Source of the DNA: Pseudomonas sp.
GTDB taxonomy: Bacteria > Pseudomonadota > Gammaproteobacteria > Pseudomonadales > Pseudomonadaceae
Length of the DNA: 55,932 bases
Reading direction: 5' to 3'
Assembly: GCA_022448005.1 (NCBI GenBank)
Contig: JAKUTK010000031.1
Location: 1 to 55,932 of the forward strand
Under the pieces are notes generated by a model that was given only the letters and a program-made list of their open reading frames with translations, did no database searches and was not told the origin of the DNA. Position numbers and translations under genes: made by a program. Below are positions 6,915 through 19,288 of this stretch, in pieces. The first letter of the stretch is position 1, and the number at the start of each line of letters is the position of its first letter.

Positions 6915-9338
6915 CTAGCTCTCCAATGTACTGATCAGAACCACAGTCTCGATCGGGCTGTCATCCAGTGGCACCGTGACGTGAATCGAGGTGCCCTCGC
7001 CCGGCTGGCTTTCCAGCAGCAAGCTGCCCCCGAGCATCTGGGCTCGCTCCTGCATGCCCACCAGGCCGAACGACGGTCCCTGGCGGCCCTGCTGGACCAC
7101 GAAACCCTCGCCGTCATCGCTGATGCTCAAGCACAGCATATCCCCTTGCTGCTGCAGGGTGAGGCTCACGGTTTGTGCATTGGCGTGACGCATGACGTTG
7201 GTCAGCGCCTCCTGAAGGATGCGGAACAGGCCGACAGCCTTGGCATTGCCAAGTTGCGGCGGGCATTCCGGCACCTCCACCAGGCAGGCGATCCCGGTGC
7301 GCTCCTCGAAGCGCCGCGCCTGCCAGTCGATGGCCGATGCTATGCCGGCGTCCAGAATCGGCGGACGCAAGGCGGTCGCGACGTCGCGCACCTGCTGGAA
7401 CAACTGGGCAATGAGGCGTTTCATGCCTTGCAAGCGTGCTGCCAGGCCGGGGTCGAGCTCGGCAAAGCTGATCTCGCACATGGAAATTTCCAGTTTCAGA
7501 ACCGTAAGCATCTGCCCCAGCTCGTCGTGGACCTCGCGCGCGATATGGGCTTTTTCTTCCTCGCGCACCGTTTCCACATGCGCCGCCAGCTTGCGTAGTT
7601 GTGCTCGTGACGCATCCAGCTCCAACTCGATTCGCTTGTTATCGGTGATATCCCAGACGATGCCGTCCCAGACCTGACGCCCCTCCAACTGCCCACGCAC
7701 CGAGGCGCGGATGTCGGCCCAGCGAACCTCGCCAGAACGGGTCAGGATCCGCCCCTGCCAGTACCAGTCGCTCATGCTGTCGAGCGCCTGCTGCTGGCTG
7801 CTCCAATAACCCGGCTCGTCGTCGGGATGCACCAGGCTGCGAATGCCGCGACCAGGTTGCAACAACAGCTCCGCCGAGTAGCCAACCAGACGCTGGCTGG
7901 CCTCGCTGATGTAGGCAATGTTGACCGGAGCACCGGCGTCCTGTCGCTCCAGACGGAAAACCAAACCCGGCACGTTGCCCGCCATGGCTTTCAGTCGCAC
8001 TTCACTTTCTTGCAGCGCCGCACTGGCGCGGCGGCGCTCGGTGATGTCGGCAAGGAACAGCACCAGATACTCCTTGCTACCAAGGCGCAGGAAGCTAAGC
8101 GTTACCGCAGCTGGAAACCGCCCTCCATCGGCGCGCTGCCATTCGCACTCATGTATCTGGTGATCCTCAACGCCGCTGCGCGCATCACGCCAGAGCTGCA
8201 TCCAGCCATCCATGCTCATACCCGGTTCCAGCGCTTGCAATGGCTGGTCGAGCAGACTGTCGGAGGCATAGCCGAGCAGTTCAACGGCCGCCTGGTTGGC
8301 ATACCGGACGTGGCTATCCCAGTTCAGCCAGAGAATGCCAACGGTACTGTGATCAAGGCAGAACTGCGTCAGCCGCTGCGCCTCTTCGGCTGCGGCGCGC
8401 GCCTCGATGTCTCGACGCGCCGACTTCAATCTGCTTTCCAAAAGTCCCTGCTGGCGACGCTGCCATACCAGCATGGCTACGGTTGCGGCCAGCAGCAGCG
8501 TCAACAGCAGGCTGAGACTGCGCCAGTAGCTGATACGGCGCGACTGATCGATGCTGCGCGACTTGAGCCATTGCTCCTGCAACTGGCTGAACTCGCGGGC
8601 GGGGAAATTGCGCAGCGCCTGGTCGATGACCGCACTCATCACTGGGCTGTCGCGGCGCGAACCGATGCGCAGCAACAAGGGGTTGCCCAGGTCGCCTACA
8701 ACATCGAGCGATGCGTATTCCGCGCGCTGCGAAAGACGGCCATAGAGCGGCTCATCGACCACCGCGAAACGCACGCGCGCCTCGAGCAGCTGACGCAGCG
8801 CTTCGAATTGGCTGCCAACTTCAAGAACCGGCTGGCTCGGGTAGTTGCTGTTCATGTAATCGGCCACCGAGCCGGGCCCTACCAGCGCGATTACGTCATT
8901 ACTGTCCAGGCGTTCGAGGTCGATTGCACGGGGGCCGTTAAGGTCGCCAATTATCAGCCTTGGCACCCTCAGAAACGGGTCACTGTAACGCCAGATGCGC
9001 AGCCCTTCCCGCGTCTGGCGCAGCCCCGGCGCCAGGTCGATTTCATTGGCACGCATGGCATCATCCAGCGCTGCCTCGTCGACGAACCGGTGCCATTGCA
9101 GGCTGACGCCAAGGTTATCCGCAAGCCGCTCGATGAACTGCACGTGAAAGCCGGACAGTCGACGTTGGCGTTGATCGTACTCGGCGTAAGGGGGCGCCAT
9201 TACCACACCCACGCGCCACTGCTGGTGCGCCGTCAGCCATTCCTGTTGCGCGTCGCTCAACGGCACGCTCGAAGCCATTGCGGGCAGTGCGCTCAATGCA
9301 AGCAACAGGCAGCAGCAACGCAGCAGAAATGACACCAT
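6915..9338 (-). CDS. agtS: Sensor histidine kinase AgtS with periplasmic SBP-3 domain and two PAS domains
   Basis: This is an 807-residue protein counting from ATG 9338, which is preceded by GAGG and begins a signal peptide; the longer reading adds 42 unlikely residues. After the signal (about 1-22) comes a family-3 solute-binding domain (about 35-260) and one membrane segment (about 270-292). Two PAS domains follow (about 320-432 and 440-568). A HisKA_3 dimerisation domain has the phospho-acceptor His604 in EVHDELGQ, and a HATPase domain has N box LQEALTNVMRHA and G1 box DDGEGF. It probably binds its amino-acid ligand in the periplasm and phosphorylates AgtR. Ligand (GABA/5-aminovalerate) is inferred from gene context. 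Confidence 0.88.
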   Translation of the reverse strand: MVSFLLRCCCLLLALSALPAMASSVPLSDAQQEWLTAHQQWRVGVVMAPPYAEYDQRQRRLSGFHVQFIERLADNLGVSLQWHRFVDEAALDDAMRANEIDLAPGLRQTREGLRIWRYSDPFLRVPRLIIGDLNGPRAIDLERLDSNDVIALVGPGSVADYMNSNYPSQPVLEVGSQFEALRQLLEARVRFAVVDEPLYGRLSQRAEYASLDVVGDLGNPLLLRIGSRRDSPVMSAVIDQALRNFPAREFSQLQEQWLKSRSIDQSRRISYWRSLSLLLTLLLAATVAMLVWQRRQQGLLESRLKSARRDIEARAAAEEAQRLTQFCLDHSTVGILWLNWDSHVRYANQAAVELLGYASDSLLDQPLQALEPGMSMDGWMQLWRDARSGVEDHQIHECEWQRADGGRFPAAVTLSFLRLGSKEYLVLFLADITERRRASAALQESEVRLKAMAGNVPGLVFRLERQDAGAPVNIAYISEASQRLVGYSAELLLQPGRGIRSLVHPDDEPGYWSSQQQALDSMSDWYWQGRILTRSGEVRWADIRASVRGQLEGRQVWDGIVWDITDNKRIELELDASRAQLRKLAAHVETVREEEKAHIAREVHDELGQMLTVLKLEISMCEISFAELDPGLAARLQGMKRLIAQLFQQVRDVATALRPPILDAGIASAIDWQARRFEERTGIACLVEVPECPPQLGNAKAVGLFRILQEALTNVMRHANAQTVSLTLQQQGDMLCLSISDDGEGFVVQQGRQGPSFGLVGMQERAQMLGGSLLLESQPGEGTSIHVTVPLDDSPIETVVLISTLES

Positions 9339-9442
9339 AAGCCTCACGAGATCGGCGGTAGTGCCGAAACGCTGTTTTAGTGCATCTGTGCCGCCCGCGC
9401 CAGCATCACCGTGGCCCGGGCGGGCGAATATCAGGAAAACCA

Positions 9443-10456
9443 ATGTTCCGAGTGCGCGTTTCAACTCGTTTGGCGGCCGTCTTGTTCGTCATCTTCACCA
9501 GTCCTCTGATCAGCGCCGCCGAGGAGCTGGCCGACGCGGAAGCCGCTCTGGCTCCGGTGGCTGCTGATCGTCCGGCCCTGCCCTCGCGCAGCGAAACCAT
9601 GGCCGCGGACCTGTTGCGCCAGCTGCCTGCCGGCGAGTTCGTCAGCCTGAACGCCGGTGAGAAAGATTTCGTTGCGCTCTGGCGTCCGGCCAACGTTGCC
9701 GAACCCAAAGGTGTCATCGTGATGCTGCCTGGCGAAGGGGAAAGCGCCGACTGGCCACGCGGCGTTGGCCCGCTACGTCGCGGCCTGCCCGACCACGGCT
9801 GGCATACCCTGAGCCTGAGCCTGCCGGACTCGCCAGGTTTGGTATTGCCGATGGCCACGGAGTCAACGCCGGAGCAGCCAACCGACGCGCCCGAAACCGA
9901 GGCAGAACAGGCCAGCGGAGATCCGGCACCAAGTGAGGCCGGCTATCTACCGGAAGAAACCGCAGCGGTGCCTGGCGAGCCGGCAGTTGACGGCGGCGAT
10001 GCGCAAGCCCCCGCCGAAACGCCACCGATGAAGCCCGACCATTCCGAGCAGATCAGCGCTCGTATCGAGGCGGCCTTGGCCTTTGCCCGCAGCAAGCAAC
10101 CAAAGGCGATTGTACTTTTAGGCCAAGGCACAGGCGGCTATTGGGCGGCCCGCTACCTTCAGCAGCAGGCGCCGCAAGATGTCAGGCATTTGCTGATGGT
10201 CCAGCCGCGTCAGCCGGATGGACAGGAAGAACCGCTTGCGCAGCTGGTGCCGACACTCAAGCTGACCATCGGCGACTTCTACTATAAGGATGTAACCAGC
10301 GACCAGCGGACGGCTCGGGAGCGGCTGAACGCCAGTCGCCGGATTCAGCACCCAGCCTATCGACAAGTCGGGTTGCCCCGGCAGACTGGCGAACGCCAGA
10401 CTGATCAGGAAGTCCTCGTTCGAAGGGTCCGCGGGTGGCTCAAGCGAGAAACCTAA
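9443..10456 (+). CDS. DUF3530 family protein, alpha/beta-hydrolase-like, secreted
   Basis: This 337-residue protein has an N-terminal signal peptide (about 1-25). It is recognised as DUF3530, a Pseudomonas family with an alpha/beta-hydrolase-like fold: VIVMLPGEG forms the first strand and LLGQGTGGYWAARYL the nucleophile-elbow region. The elbow reads GQGTGG, with Gln where a catalytic Ser would sit, so hydrolase activity is doubtful. An acidic, Pro/Glu/Ala-rich linker occupies about residues 139-201. The ATG at 9443 is used because AGGA precedes it and the signal peptide starts there. It is divergent from agtS and convergent with the J-domain gene 17 bases downstream. Function is unknown. Confidence 0.75.
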   Translation: MFRVRVSTRLAAVLFVIFTSPLISAAEELADAEAALAPVAADRPALPSRSETMAADLLRQLPAGEFVSLNAGEKDFVALWRPANVAEPKGVIVMLPGEGESADWPRGVGPLRRGLPDHGWHTLSLSLPDSPGLVLPMATESTPEQPTDAPETEAEQASGDPAPSEAGYLPEETAAVPGEPAVDGGDAQAPAETPPMKPDHSEQISARIEAALAFARSKQPKAIVLLGQGTGGYWAARYLQQQAPQDVRHLLMVQPRQPDGQEEPLAQLVPTLKLTIGDFYYKDVTSDQRTARERLNASRRIQHPAYRQVGLPRQTGERQTDQEVLVRRVRGWLKRET

Positions 10457-10473
10457 AGCCCGACCGGTTCGCG

Positions 10474-11244
10474 TTAGCGAAAGCCCCGCCGCTCACGGAT
10501 CAGACTGTAGGCATGGTGCAGTTCGCGGGTCCGCTCAGTTGCCTCGCGCACCTCAATGGCAGTGGCTCCGGCACCGGCCTGCTTATCGGGGTGATGCTTG
10601 CTGAGCAGACGCCGATAGGCCCGTTTTATGGCCTGCGGCTCGCTGTCGGCACGGACTCCCAGCAACCGCAATGCCTGCTCATAGGCCCCGCCGGGGTTGC
10701 TCGGCGCACCCTGGCGGCGCCCCCCTTGCTGGTCCAGCGCCGCCACGGCCACCGAATCCCAGCCCATCCACTTGCCCCAGAGCATGATCAACTCGTGCTC
10801 ACGTGCATCGATCTGGCCCTGAGCCCTGGCCATGCGCCAACAGGCCTGGAGGATCGCCTTCGTTTCATCCTGACGCCCTTTTAAGCGCTGCAGTGGCTCG
10901 CGCAAGCCGTCCGTACTGGATTTCCCGCGATAAAACGCATCGATTGCCACCCGCTGCTGAGAGGGAGTCAACCGCAGCCGGCGCATTTCATTGCGGGCAG
11001 CCTGAATATGTGACTCGCTGATCCGTCCGCTACTTTTCGCCAGGCGTCCTAGCAGATAGAACAGCAGGTCGCTGCCTTGCATCCTGGGGGTGACACGTGA
11101 AAGCAATCGCCGAAAGCTGGCCCAGGAGTCGAGCCCGAAGCGGCGGTCCAGCACCTGCCCGATCAGCGCGCCCAAAAGCGCGCCCGGAATGCTCGCCAGC
11201 AGCCAACCGACCAGTGCGCCCAGGAAAGTGATTGGCCAGAACAT
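10474..11244 (-). CDS. DjlA-like co-chaperone: membrane anchor, TerB-like domain, J domain
   Basis: The 256-residue protein has a hydrophobic N-terminus (about 3-30), a central TerB-like helical domain (about 55-170) and a C-terminal J domain. The J domain carries the diagnostic HPD tripeptide in LLSKHHPDKQ. J domains stimulate DnaK ATPase, and the membrane anchor places it at the inner membrane facing the cytosol, as in DjlA. The linker is rich in Gly and Gln. It starts one base from the end of murU, so murU, amgK and this gene probably share a transcript (amgK-murU-djlA order on the minus strand). Confidence 0.82.
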   Translation of the reverse strand: MFWPITFLGALVGWLLASIPGALLGALIGQVLDRRFGLDSWASFRRLLSRVTPRMQGSDLLFYLLGRLAKSSGRISESHIQAARNEMRRLRLTPSQQRVAIDAFYRGKSSTDGLREPLQRLKGRQDETKAILQACWRMARAQGQIDAREHELIMLWGKWMGWDSVAVAALDQQGGRRQGAPSNPGGAYEQALRLLGVRADSEPQAIKRAYRRLLSKHHPDKQAGAGATAIEVREATERTRELHHAYSLIRERRGFR

Positions 11245-12929
<1,685 letters not shown>

Positions 12930-12973
12930 ATCAGGGGCTCTCCACGGCGCTAGCCGATAGGCGGGTCATGCTT

Positions 12974-12980
12974 TATTATC
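12974..12980. promoter_or_regulatory. Possible shared -10 region for divergent amgK and lptD
   Basis: On the plus strand TATTAT (12974-12979) is five of six to the sigma-70 -10 consensus. On the minus strand the same bases read GATAAT (12980-12975), also five of six. Neither has a good -35 at 17 bases (TAGCCG for the plus strand), so this is a tentative call for one or both promoters of the 131-base divergent gap. Confidence 0.3.
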
Positions 12981-13060
12981 CAGCATCTTTTTCAGACCAT
13001 CGAGAGGCGTGCGGCCCAGCCCGGCCGATGGCTCGCCGCAAGCACGGACCAAAAAACAAG

Positions 13061-15811
13061 ATGGCAGTCAAATATCCCGCTTTTCGTAAAAAATTCCCTC
13101 TATTGGTAACCGGCGGCCTGCTCGCACTGCAACCTGTAGCGACGCCCTTGGTTATCGCAGCCGAACAGTTCGCCTGCCAACCGGGTGCCGATGGTAGTTG
13201 GAATTGCGCCGCGGATGCGGCCAGCCCGGCCTTGCCGCCACGCCCGACTCACCGCGGTGCTGCCACTGAAACAACCAGCGCCCAGCCCAGAGCCAGCAAA
13301 GCCGAGCGCCAGGCGGCCACCACCAAGCTGGTCACCGAAAGCAAGGGTCGAGCGTTGGCCTCTCGCAGCGCCGACTACAGCCATCTGGATTGGGTGCCGC
13401 GTGATCAGCTGACCAATGCACAACTGGCCGAGACAGGGCCATATTGTGCCGGCACCTATGTTGAACCGAACCGCCCCGGTCAGTTCGACGACACACCGAT
13501 GAGCGAGGCGCCGACCTACGTCTCGGCCAAGGCAACCCGTTACGAGCAGCAGCAGGAAATCGCCACGTTGGCCGGCGACGTGGTACTTCGCCAGGGCAGC
13601 ATCCAGGCCGAAGCCGACGAAGCCAGTCTGTACCAGTTGGAAAATCGCGGCGAACTGAAGGGCAATGTCCGCCTGCGTGATGGCGGCGCACTGATGGTCG
13701 GTGATCGCGCCGAGCTATTTCTCGACACCGGTGAGGCTCAGGTCGAGAACGCGGAATACGTGGTCCATGAAGGCAAGGTTCGAGGCAGTGCGCTGTACGC
13801 CAAGCGTACCGACGACGCCATCATCCGCCTCAAGGACGGAACCTATACACGCTGCGAACCAGGCGATAACGATTGGTACCTGCAGGGCAACAACGTCACC
13901 CTCAACCCTGCCACCGGCTTCGGCTCGGCGACCAACGTGACGCTGCGGGTCAAGGGTGTCCCGGTGTTCTATACGCCCTACATCTATTTCCCAATCGATG
14001 ATCGCCGTCAGTCCGGCTTCCTGGCGCCGAGCATCAGCTCATCCAGCGATACGGGCCTGTCGCTGATCACTCCGTACTATTTCAACCTGGCGCCGAATTT
14101 CGACGCCACGCTCTACCCGAACTACATGACTGATCGCGGCCTGCTGATGGAAGGCGGGTTCCGCTACCTGACGCGCCGCAGCGAAGGCCAGTTCGGCGCC
14201 GCCTACCTAAACGACAGCAACGACGAGCGCAAGCTGCAGTCGGAATACGAAGACCAGCGCTGGATGTACAGCTGGCAACACCGTACCGGTCTCGACACGC
14301 GGTGGCTGGGGGAAGTCGACTACACCGACATCAGCGATCCTTATTATTTTCAGGACCTGGATACCCAACTGGGTATCGACCAGCCGGACCATCTCGACCA
14401 GCGCGGCACCCTGAGTTACCGCGCCCCGTCGTACACTGCACAGCTGAACGTACACGCCTACGAGCGCGCCACCATTGCCGACATCACACCTTACGAGCGC
14501 CTGCCGCAGCTGACCTTGAATGGCGCACTGCCCTTCCAGCCAGGTGGGCTGCGGGTTGCCTACGACACCGAGTTCGTCAGTTTCCAACGCAGCCTGCGCA
14601 GCGGCAACTTCATCAATGAAGATGGCAATCCGGAACGCTGGTATGACGATCGCTTGAGTGGCTTGAAGCGTGCCGAGGGGGAGCGTCTCCATCTTGAGCC
14701 CGGCGTTAGTCTTCCGCTCGATTGGAGCTGGGGCTTCGTCCGCCCCTCGCTGAAATACGCTTACACCAAGTACGACCTGTCGCTGGACAACACCGGCCGC
14801 GTCCAGGTGAGCGACTTCAACGACTCGCCCGACCGCAGCGTACCGATCTTCAGCGTCGACAGCGGCCTGTATTTCGACCGCGACACTCAGTGGTTCGGCA
14901 AGGATTACCGTCAGACCCTGGAACCACGGATGTTCTACCTGTACGTTCCGGAAGAGGATCAGGACGACATTCCGGTCTTCGACACCGGCGAAAACACCTT
15001 CAGCTACTCTTCGCTGTGGCGTGAAAACCGTTTCTCCGGCAAGGACCGCATCGGCGATGCCAACCAGCTCTCGCTGGGCGTGACCAATCGCTGGATCGAG
15101 CCGAACGGACTGGAGCGCCAGCGATTGAGCGTTGGCCAGATCATCTACTTCCGCGACCGCGAAGTGCAGCTGCCGAATCTTGAGGATCGTCCAGGCTCGA
15201 CATCGGACGTCTCGCCATACGCCCTCGAGTACATGTATCGCTACAACCGCGACTGGCGCTTCACCTCTACGTTCAACTGGGACCCGGATCAGGGCCAGAC
15301 GCAGTCAGGCAGCGCCATGTTCCACTACCAGCCAGCTGACAATCCGCGGAAGATCGTCAACTTCGGCTACCGCTATCGCAACGACACCGTACGATTCGAC
15401 CAAGCGACTGGCCAGTGGACCTATGGCGGTGACTACGGCGTGCCGGGCTCGCCTGAATACATCGAGGATTACTACAAGATCAACCAGCACGACATCTCCA
15501 CCATCTGGCCGATCCTGCCACAGTGGAGCGTGATTGCACGCTGGCAGCACGACTACAGCCGCAACCGCACACTCGAGGCCTTTGGTGGCTTTGAGTACGA
15601 CAGCTGCTGCTGGAAGCTGCGCCTGATCAACCGCTACTGGATCGATTACGACGAAACCAGTCTCAACCCATCGCAGAATGACGAGCCGGACAACGGCATC
15701 TTCCTGCAAATCGTCCTCAAGGGACTCGGCGGCGTGTTCGGCAGCTCGACTGAGACATTCCTGGACGAAGGCATACAAGGCTACCGTGAACGTGAAGATC
15801 AAGCTTTCTGA
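13061..15811 (+). CDS. lptD: LPS-assembly outer membrane protein LptD
   Basis: The 916-residue protein has a signal peptide (about 1-34), an N-terminal periplasmic OstA-type jellyroll (about 110-260, beginning near [20 protein letters not shown]) and a long C-terminal beta-barrel. With LptE it inserts lipopolysaccharide into the outer leaflet. Cysteines at 39 and 49 and the CC pair in DSCCWKLR are the probable partners of the essential interdomain disulphides. I start at ATG 13061 ([15 protein letters not shown]), which matches Pseudomonas LptD N-termini, rather than in-frame ATGs further upstream such as 13028. surA overlaps its 3' end. Confidence 0.95.
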   Translation: MAVKYPAFRKKFPLLVTGGLLALQPVATPLVIAAEQFACQPGADGSWNCAADAASPALPPRPTHRGAATETTSAQPRASKAERQAATTKLVTESKGRALASRSADYSHLDWVPRDQLTNAQLAETGPYCAGTYVEPNRPGQFDDTPMSEAPTYVSAKATRYEQQQEIATLAGDVVLRQGSIQAEADEASLYQLENRGELKGNVRLRDGGALMVGDRAELFLDTGEAQVENAEYVVHEGKVRGSALYAKRTDDAIIRLKDGTYTRCEPGDNDWYLQGNNVTLNPATGFGSATNVTLRVKGVPVFYTPYIYFPIDDRRQSGFLAPSISSSSDTGLSLITPYYFNLAPNFDATLYPNYMTDRGLLMEGGFRYLTRRSEGQFGAAYLNDSNDERKLQSEYEDQRWMYSWQHRTGLDTRWLGEVDYTDISDPYYFQDLDTQLGIDQPDHLDQRGTLSYRAPSYTAQLNVHAYERATIADITPYERLPQLTLNGALPFQPGGLRVAYDTEFVSFQRSLRSGNFINEDGNPERWYDDRLSGLKRAEGERLHLEPGVSLPLDWSWGFVRPSLKYAYTKYDLSLDNTGRVQVSDFNDSPDRSVPIFSVDSGLYFDRDTQWFGKDYRQTLEPRMFYLYVPEEDQDDIPVFDTGENTFSYSSLWRENRFSGKDRIGDANQLSLGVTNRWIEPNGLERQRLSVGQIIYFRDREVQLPNLEDRPGSTSDVSPYALEYMYRYNRDWRFTSTFNWDPDQGQTQSGSAMFHYQPADNPRKIVNFGYRYRNDTVRFDQATGQWTYGGDYGVPGSPEYIEDYYKINQHDISTIWPILPQWSVIARWQHDYSRNRTLEAFGGFEYDSCCWKLRLINRYWIDYDETSLNPSQNDEPDNGIFLQIVLKGLGGVFGSSTETFLDEGIQGYREREDQAF

Positions 15812-17099
15812 TTACCTGCGCCCCCTTCTGGCGGGCGCCCTTCTGCTGGGCAGCGCGACTGCTGCCCTGACCGCGTCGGCCGAGGTTCAACAGCTCGACC
15901 GCATTGTCGCGATCGTGGATAACGACGTGATCATGCAGAGCCAGCTGGACCAGCGGACCCGCGAAGTCCAGCAGACCATCGAAAAACGCGGCGCGGAAAT
16001 GCCACCCGCGGACGTCATGCAACAACAGGTGCTGGAGCGGCTGATCACCGAAAATCTGCAGCTGCAGATCGGCGATCGCTCGGGCATTCGCATCTCCGAT
16101 GAAGAACTCAACCAGGCAATGAGCACCATCGCTCAGCGCAACAACATGACCCTGGACCAGTTCCGAGCGGCTCTGGAGCGTGACGGCCTGAGCCTCGATA
16201 CCGCCCGCGAGCAGATTCGCCGCGAAATGGTCATCAGCCGGGTGCGCCAGCGCAGGATCGCCGAACGTGTCCAGGTGTCGAACCAGGAGGTGGAAAACTT
16301 CCTGGCCTCTGATCTCGGCAAATTGCAGCTGTCGGAAGAATACCGACTGGCCAATATCCTGATACCAGTGCCGGAGTCGGCTGATTCGGCGACAATCCAG
16401 GCGGCTGAAAAAACCGCGATGGATACCTACCAGCAGCTTCAGCAAGGCGCTGACTTCGCCAAACTGGCTGTCTCGCGTTCGGCCAGTGAAAACGCACTGG
16501 AAGGTGGCGACATGGGCTGGCGCAAGGCGGCTCAACTTCCGCCCCCCTTCGACACCGAAGTCAGCACCATGTCGGTCGGCGACGTCACCCGACCGGTGCG
16601 CACTCCGCCGGGTTTCATCTTGCTGAAAGTACTCGACAAGCGTGGCGGCGATACTCAGGTACGTGACGAGATCCATGTTCGTCATATCCTGATCAAGCCC
16701 AGCCAGATCCGCAGCGAGGAAGAAAGCCGACGCCTGATCCAGCGACTGCGTGACCGCATCCAGGCCGGCGAGAGCTTTGCCGAACTGGCGAAAAACTTCT
16801 CCGAAGACCCAGGCTCGGCGCTGAACGGCGGCGACCTCAACTGGATCGATCCCAGCTCGCTGGTTCCCGAGTTCCGTGAGGTCATGGCCAACACGGCGAG
16901 TGGGCAGCTGTCCGAACCCTTCAAGACGCCGTATGGTTGGCACATTCTGGAAGTGCTCGGGCGCCGCGCCACCGATGCCAGCGAAGAGTTTCGCGAGCAA
17001 CAGGCATTGTCCTTGTTGCGCAACCGTAAATACGAAGAAGAACTGCAGAACTGGCTTCGCCAGATTCGCGACGAAGCCTACGTCGAGATCAAGATCTGA
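15786..17099 (+). CDS. surA: Periplasmic peptidyl-prolyl isomerase/chaperone SurA
   Basis: The protein of about 437 residues has a signal peptide ending near ALTASA, a SurA N-terminal chaperone domain starting at [20 protein letters not shown], and two parvulin domains (about 180-285 and 295-400). The second parvulin domain contains IHVRHILIK and [12 protein letters not shown]. SurA escorts outer-membrane proteins, including LptD, to the BAM complex. The start is a GTG overlapping the lptD end by 26 bases. Two GTG codons two apart (15786, 15792) are possible. AAGG five bases before 15786 favours the first, while alignment to MK-type homologues favours the second. A terminator follows at 17131. 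Confidence 0.94.
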   Translation: MNVKIKLSDYLRPLLAGALLLGSATAALTASAEVQQLDRIVAIVDNDVIMQSQLDQRTREVQQTIEKRGAEMPPADVMQQQVLERLITENLQLQIGDRSGIRISDEELNQAMSTIAQRNNMTLDQFRAALERDGLSLDTAREQIRREMVISRVRQRRIAERVQVSNQEVENFLASDLGKLQLSEEYRLANILIPVPESADSATIQAAEKTAMDTYQQLQQGADFAKLAVSRSASENALEGGDMGWRKAAQLPPPFDTEVSTMSVGDVTRPVRTPPGFILLKVLDKRGGDTQVRDEIHVRHILIKPSQIRSEEESRRLIQRLRDRIQAGESFAELAKNFSEDPGSALNGGDLNWIDPSSLVPEFREVMANTASGQLSEPFKTPYGWHILEVLGRRATDASEEFREQQALSLLRNRKYEEELQNWLRQIRDEAYVEIKI

Positions 17100-17130
17100 C
17101 ACGCTTCAAGTAGCTACTCTGCAATGCCTA

Positions 17131-17165
17131 AACGGGCCGGCCAATCGGCCGGCCCGTTTCTTTTC
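17131..17165 (+). terminator. Rho-independent terminator after surA
   Basis: A perfect 12-bp stem (17131-17142 with 17147-17158, rich in GGCC) with an AATC loop is followed by TTTCTTTTC. It lies 31 bases after the surA stop and 20 before the pdxA start, so pdxA transcription is either by read-through or from its own promoter. Confidence 0.85.
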
Positions 17166-17185
17166 ATCCGTATGAAGGCAACAAC

Positions 17186-18169
17186 ATGACCACCAAACGT
17201 TTCGCCCTAACGCCCGGCGAGCCCGCCGGTATTGGTCCCGACCTCTGTCTGTTGCTCGCACGCAACAGCCATCCACACGCCTTGATCGCCATCGCCAGTG
17301 CCGAGCTGCTCCGCACTCGTTCAGCAGAGCTCGGGCTGGACATCACCCTAGTTGAGGTCGCGCCGGGCAACTGGCCGAACCAGCCGGCACCCGCCAACAG
17401 CCTGTATGTCTGGAACACACCGCTAGGTGCACCCGCCATAAGCGGCCAGCTCACCCCAGCAAACGTCGACTACGTTCTGGCCACGCTGACCCGAGCCGGT
17501 AAGGGATGCCTCGATGGCAGCTTCGCCGGCATGATCACAGCGCCGGTGCACAAGGGCGTGATCAACGAGGCAGGTATCCCTTTTTCAGGACACACCGAGT
17601 TTCTCGCGGAGCTGACGGGCACCGAGCAGGTCGTCATGATGTTGGCCACCCGCGGATTGCGGGTTGCACTGGTCACCACCCACCTGCCGCTCAAGGATGT
17701 GCCGGCCGCCATCACCACCGAGCGCCTGCAGCGTGTGACGCGGATGTTGCACGCCGATCTGGTGGAAAAATTCGGCATAGCCCGGCCGCGGATTTTGATC
17801 TGTGGGCTCAATCCCCATGCTGGCGAGGGCGGACATCTGGGCCGCGAGGAAATCGAGATCATCGAGCCTACATTGGAAGCGCTGCGAAGCGACGGGCTCA
17901 ACCTGATCGGTCCTCTGCCGGCAGACACGCTGTTCACGCCTAAACACCTCGATCATTGCGACGCAGTGCTGGCGATGTATCACGACCAGGGCCTACCGGT
18001 GCTCAAGTACAAGGGTTTTGGCGCAGCCGTCAATGTCACGCTGGGACTACCTATTGTGCGAACCTCAGTCGATCACGGCACCGCCCTTGACCTTGCCGGC
18101 ACAGGCCGAATCGACACCGGCAGCCTGCAAGTGGCGCTGGAAACGGCTTATGAGATGAGCGGTAGCTAG
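17186..18169 (+). CDS. pdxA: 4-hydroxythreonine-4-phosphate dehydrogenase PdxA
   Basis: The 327-residue enzyme, normal for PdxA, oxidises 4-phosphohydroxy-L-threonine in pyridoxal phosphate synthesis. It starts with the conserved [14 protein letters not shown]. The metal-binding histidines are visible in [15 protein letters not shown] and [12 protein letters not shown]. It lies between surA and rsmA as in many gammaproteobacteria. The ATG follows an AAGGCAACAAC leader. Confidence 0.95.
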   Translation: MTTKRFALTPGEPAGIGPDLCLLLARNSHPHALIAIASAELLRTRSAELGLDITLVEVAPGNWPNQPAPANSLYVWNTPLGAPAISGQLTPANVDYVLATLTRAGKGCLDGSFAGMITAPVHKGVINEAGIPFSGHTEFLAELTGTEQVVMMLATRGLRVALVTTHLPLKDVPAAITTERLQRVTRMLHADLVEKFGIARPRILICGLNPHAGEGGHLGREEIEIIEPTLEALRSDGLNLIGPLPADTLFTPKHLDHCDAVLAMYHDQGLPVLKYKGFGAAVNVTLGLPIVRTSVDHGTALDLAGTGRIDTGSLQVALETAYEMSGS

Positions 18170-18464
18170 GCCCGCCAGCAGCGCAATATCTAGATGGCGT
18201 TTAGGTTGCGCACAGGTTACGACTGCGTCCGACACGCACCCGATCAGTCGCGGGACGGCTGCAGTCCGCGATGCGACCACCGGAACAGCGGTCCAGGATT
18301 GACAATGGACCGCCTCTAAACTCTCCAGCGTGCCCCCAGACGGCAATGGCTCGTACTGCCCTTATCGGCGGGGCACTCGCCTCCGCTATCGCAGCTGCTA
18401 AACTGCGGGCCTTTTCGCCCCCAGCTTCAAGCCTCTCGCTTAGCTGCTCCTGAGACTGCTGTAT
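18170..18464. other. Non-coding gap between pdxA and rsmA
   Basis: I see no convincing gene in these 295 bases. A consensus TTGACA stands at 18299-18304, but no -10 element is found 16-18 bases on. GCTAAAC near 18395 is a possible -10 without a good -35. A promoter for rsmA-apaG-apaH-glpE probably lies here, but I cannot place it. Confidence 0.4.
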
Positions 18465-19262
18465 ATGTCCGAGAATTACCAACACCGAGCGCGCAAGCGT
18501 TTCGGCCAGAACTTCCTTCACGATGCAGGCGTGATCCATCGCATTCTTCGCTCCATCCATGCCAAACCGGGTGAGCGCATCGTCGAGATCGGCCCTGGCC
18601 AGGGCGCGCTGACCGAAGGATTGCTCGACAGCGGTGCACACCTCGACGTGGTCGAGCTGGACCTGGACCTGATCCCGATCCTGCAACAGAAATTTGCCGA
18701 CCGCGAGAACTTCGCCCTGAACCAGGGTGACGCACTGAAGTTCGACTTCGCCCAGTTAAGCTCGGAGCCAAACAGCCTGCGCATCGTCGGTAACCTGCCC
18801 TACAACATCTCTACGCCGCTGATCTTTCACCTGCTCGATCACGCCAGCCTGATCCGCGATATGCACTTCATGTTGCAGAAGGAAGTGGTCGAGCGCTTGG
18901 CCGCAGAGCCAGGTGGTGGCGACTGGGGGCGGCTGTCGATCATGGTGCAGTACCACTGCCGCGTCGAACATCTGTTCAACGTAGGCCCTGGCGCGTTCAA
19001 TCCCGCGCCGAAAGTCGACTCGGCGATCGTGCGCCTGGTCCCGCATGAGGTTCTGCCCCACCCGGCACGCGATCACCGGCAGTTGGAAACCGTGGTTCGT
19101 CAGGCTTTCAACCAGCGTCGCAAGACGCTGCGCAACACCCTCAAGGGGCTGTTGGATGCCGATGCCATCGCCGCCGCCGACGTCGATGGCAGCCTTCGGC
19201 CGGAACAGCTGGACCTGGCCGCGTTCGTAAGACTATCGGATCAATTATCTGCCCGCGGCTGA
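18465..19262 (+). CDS. rsmA: 16S rRNA (adenine1518/1519-N6)-dimethyltransferase RsmA (KsgA)
   Basis: This 265-residue methyltransferase begins with the family signature [11 protein letters not shown]. The SAM-binding loop is [11 protein letters not shown] (about 40-50) and the catalytic motif IV is NLPYNIST. It dimethylates two adjacent adenines in the 3' hairpin of 16S rRNA late in 30S assembly. A C-terminal helical domain includes [10 protein letters not shown]. Loss of this enzyme gives kasugamycin resistance in known bacteria. It is followed after 26 bases by apaG. Confidence 0.96.
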   Translation: MSENYQHRARKRFGQNFLHDAGVIHRILRSIHAKPGERIVEIGPGQGALTEGLLDSGAHLDVVELDLDLIPILQQKFADRENFALNQGDALKFDFAQLSSEPNSLRIVGNLPYNISTPLIFHLLDHASLIRDMHFMLQKEVVERLAAEPGGGDWGRLSIMVQYHCRVEHLFNVGPGAFNPAPKVDSAIVRLVPHEVLPHPARDHRQLETVVRQAFNQRRKTLRNTLKGLLDADAIAAADVDGSLRPEQLDLAAFVRLSDQLSARG

Positions 19263-19288
19263 AAGCGACCTACGCGAAGGAGCACACC

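Noticed and set aside
13028..13060. An earlier ATG start for lptD
   Set aside because: The extra residues are Arg/Lys-rich and absent from LptD N-termini, whereas the later ATG begins directly with the conserved signal peptide.
18299..18304. A consensus -35 (TTGACA) upstream of rsmA
   Set aside because: No -10-like hexamer is found 16-18 bases downstream, so I did not call a promoter.
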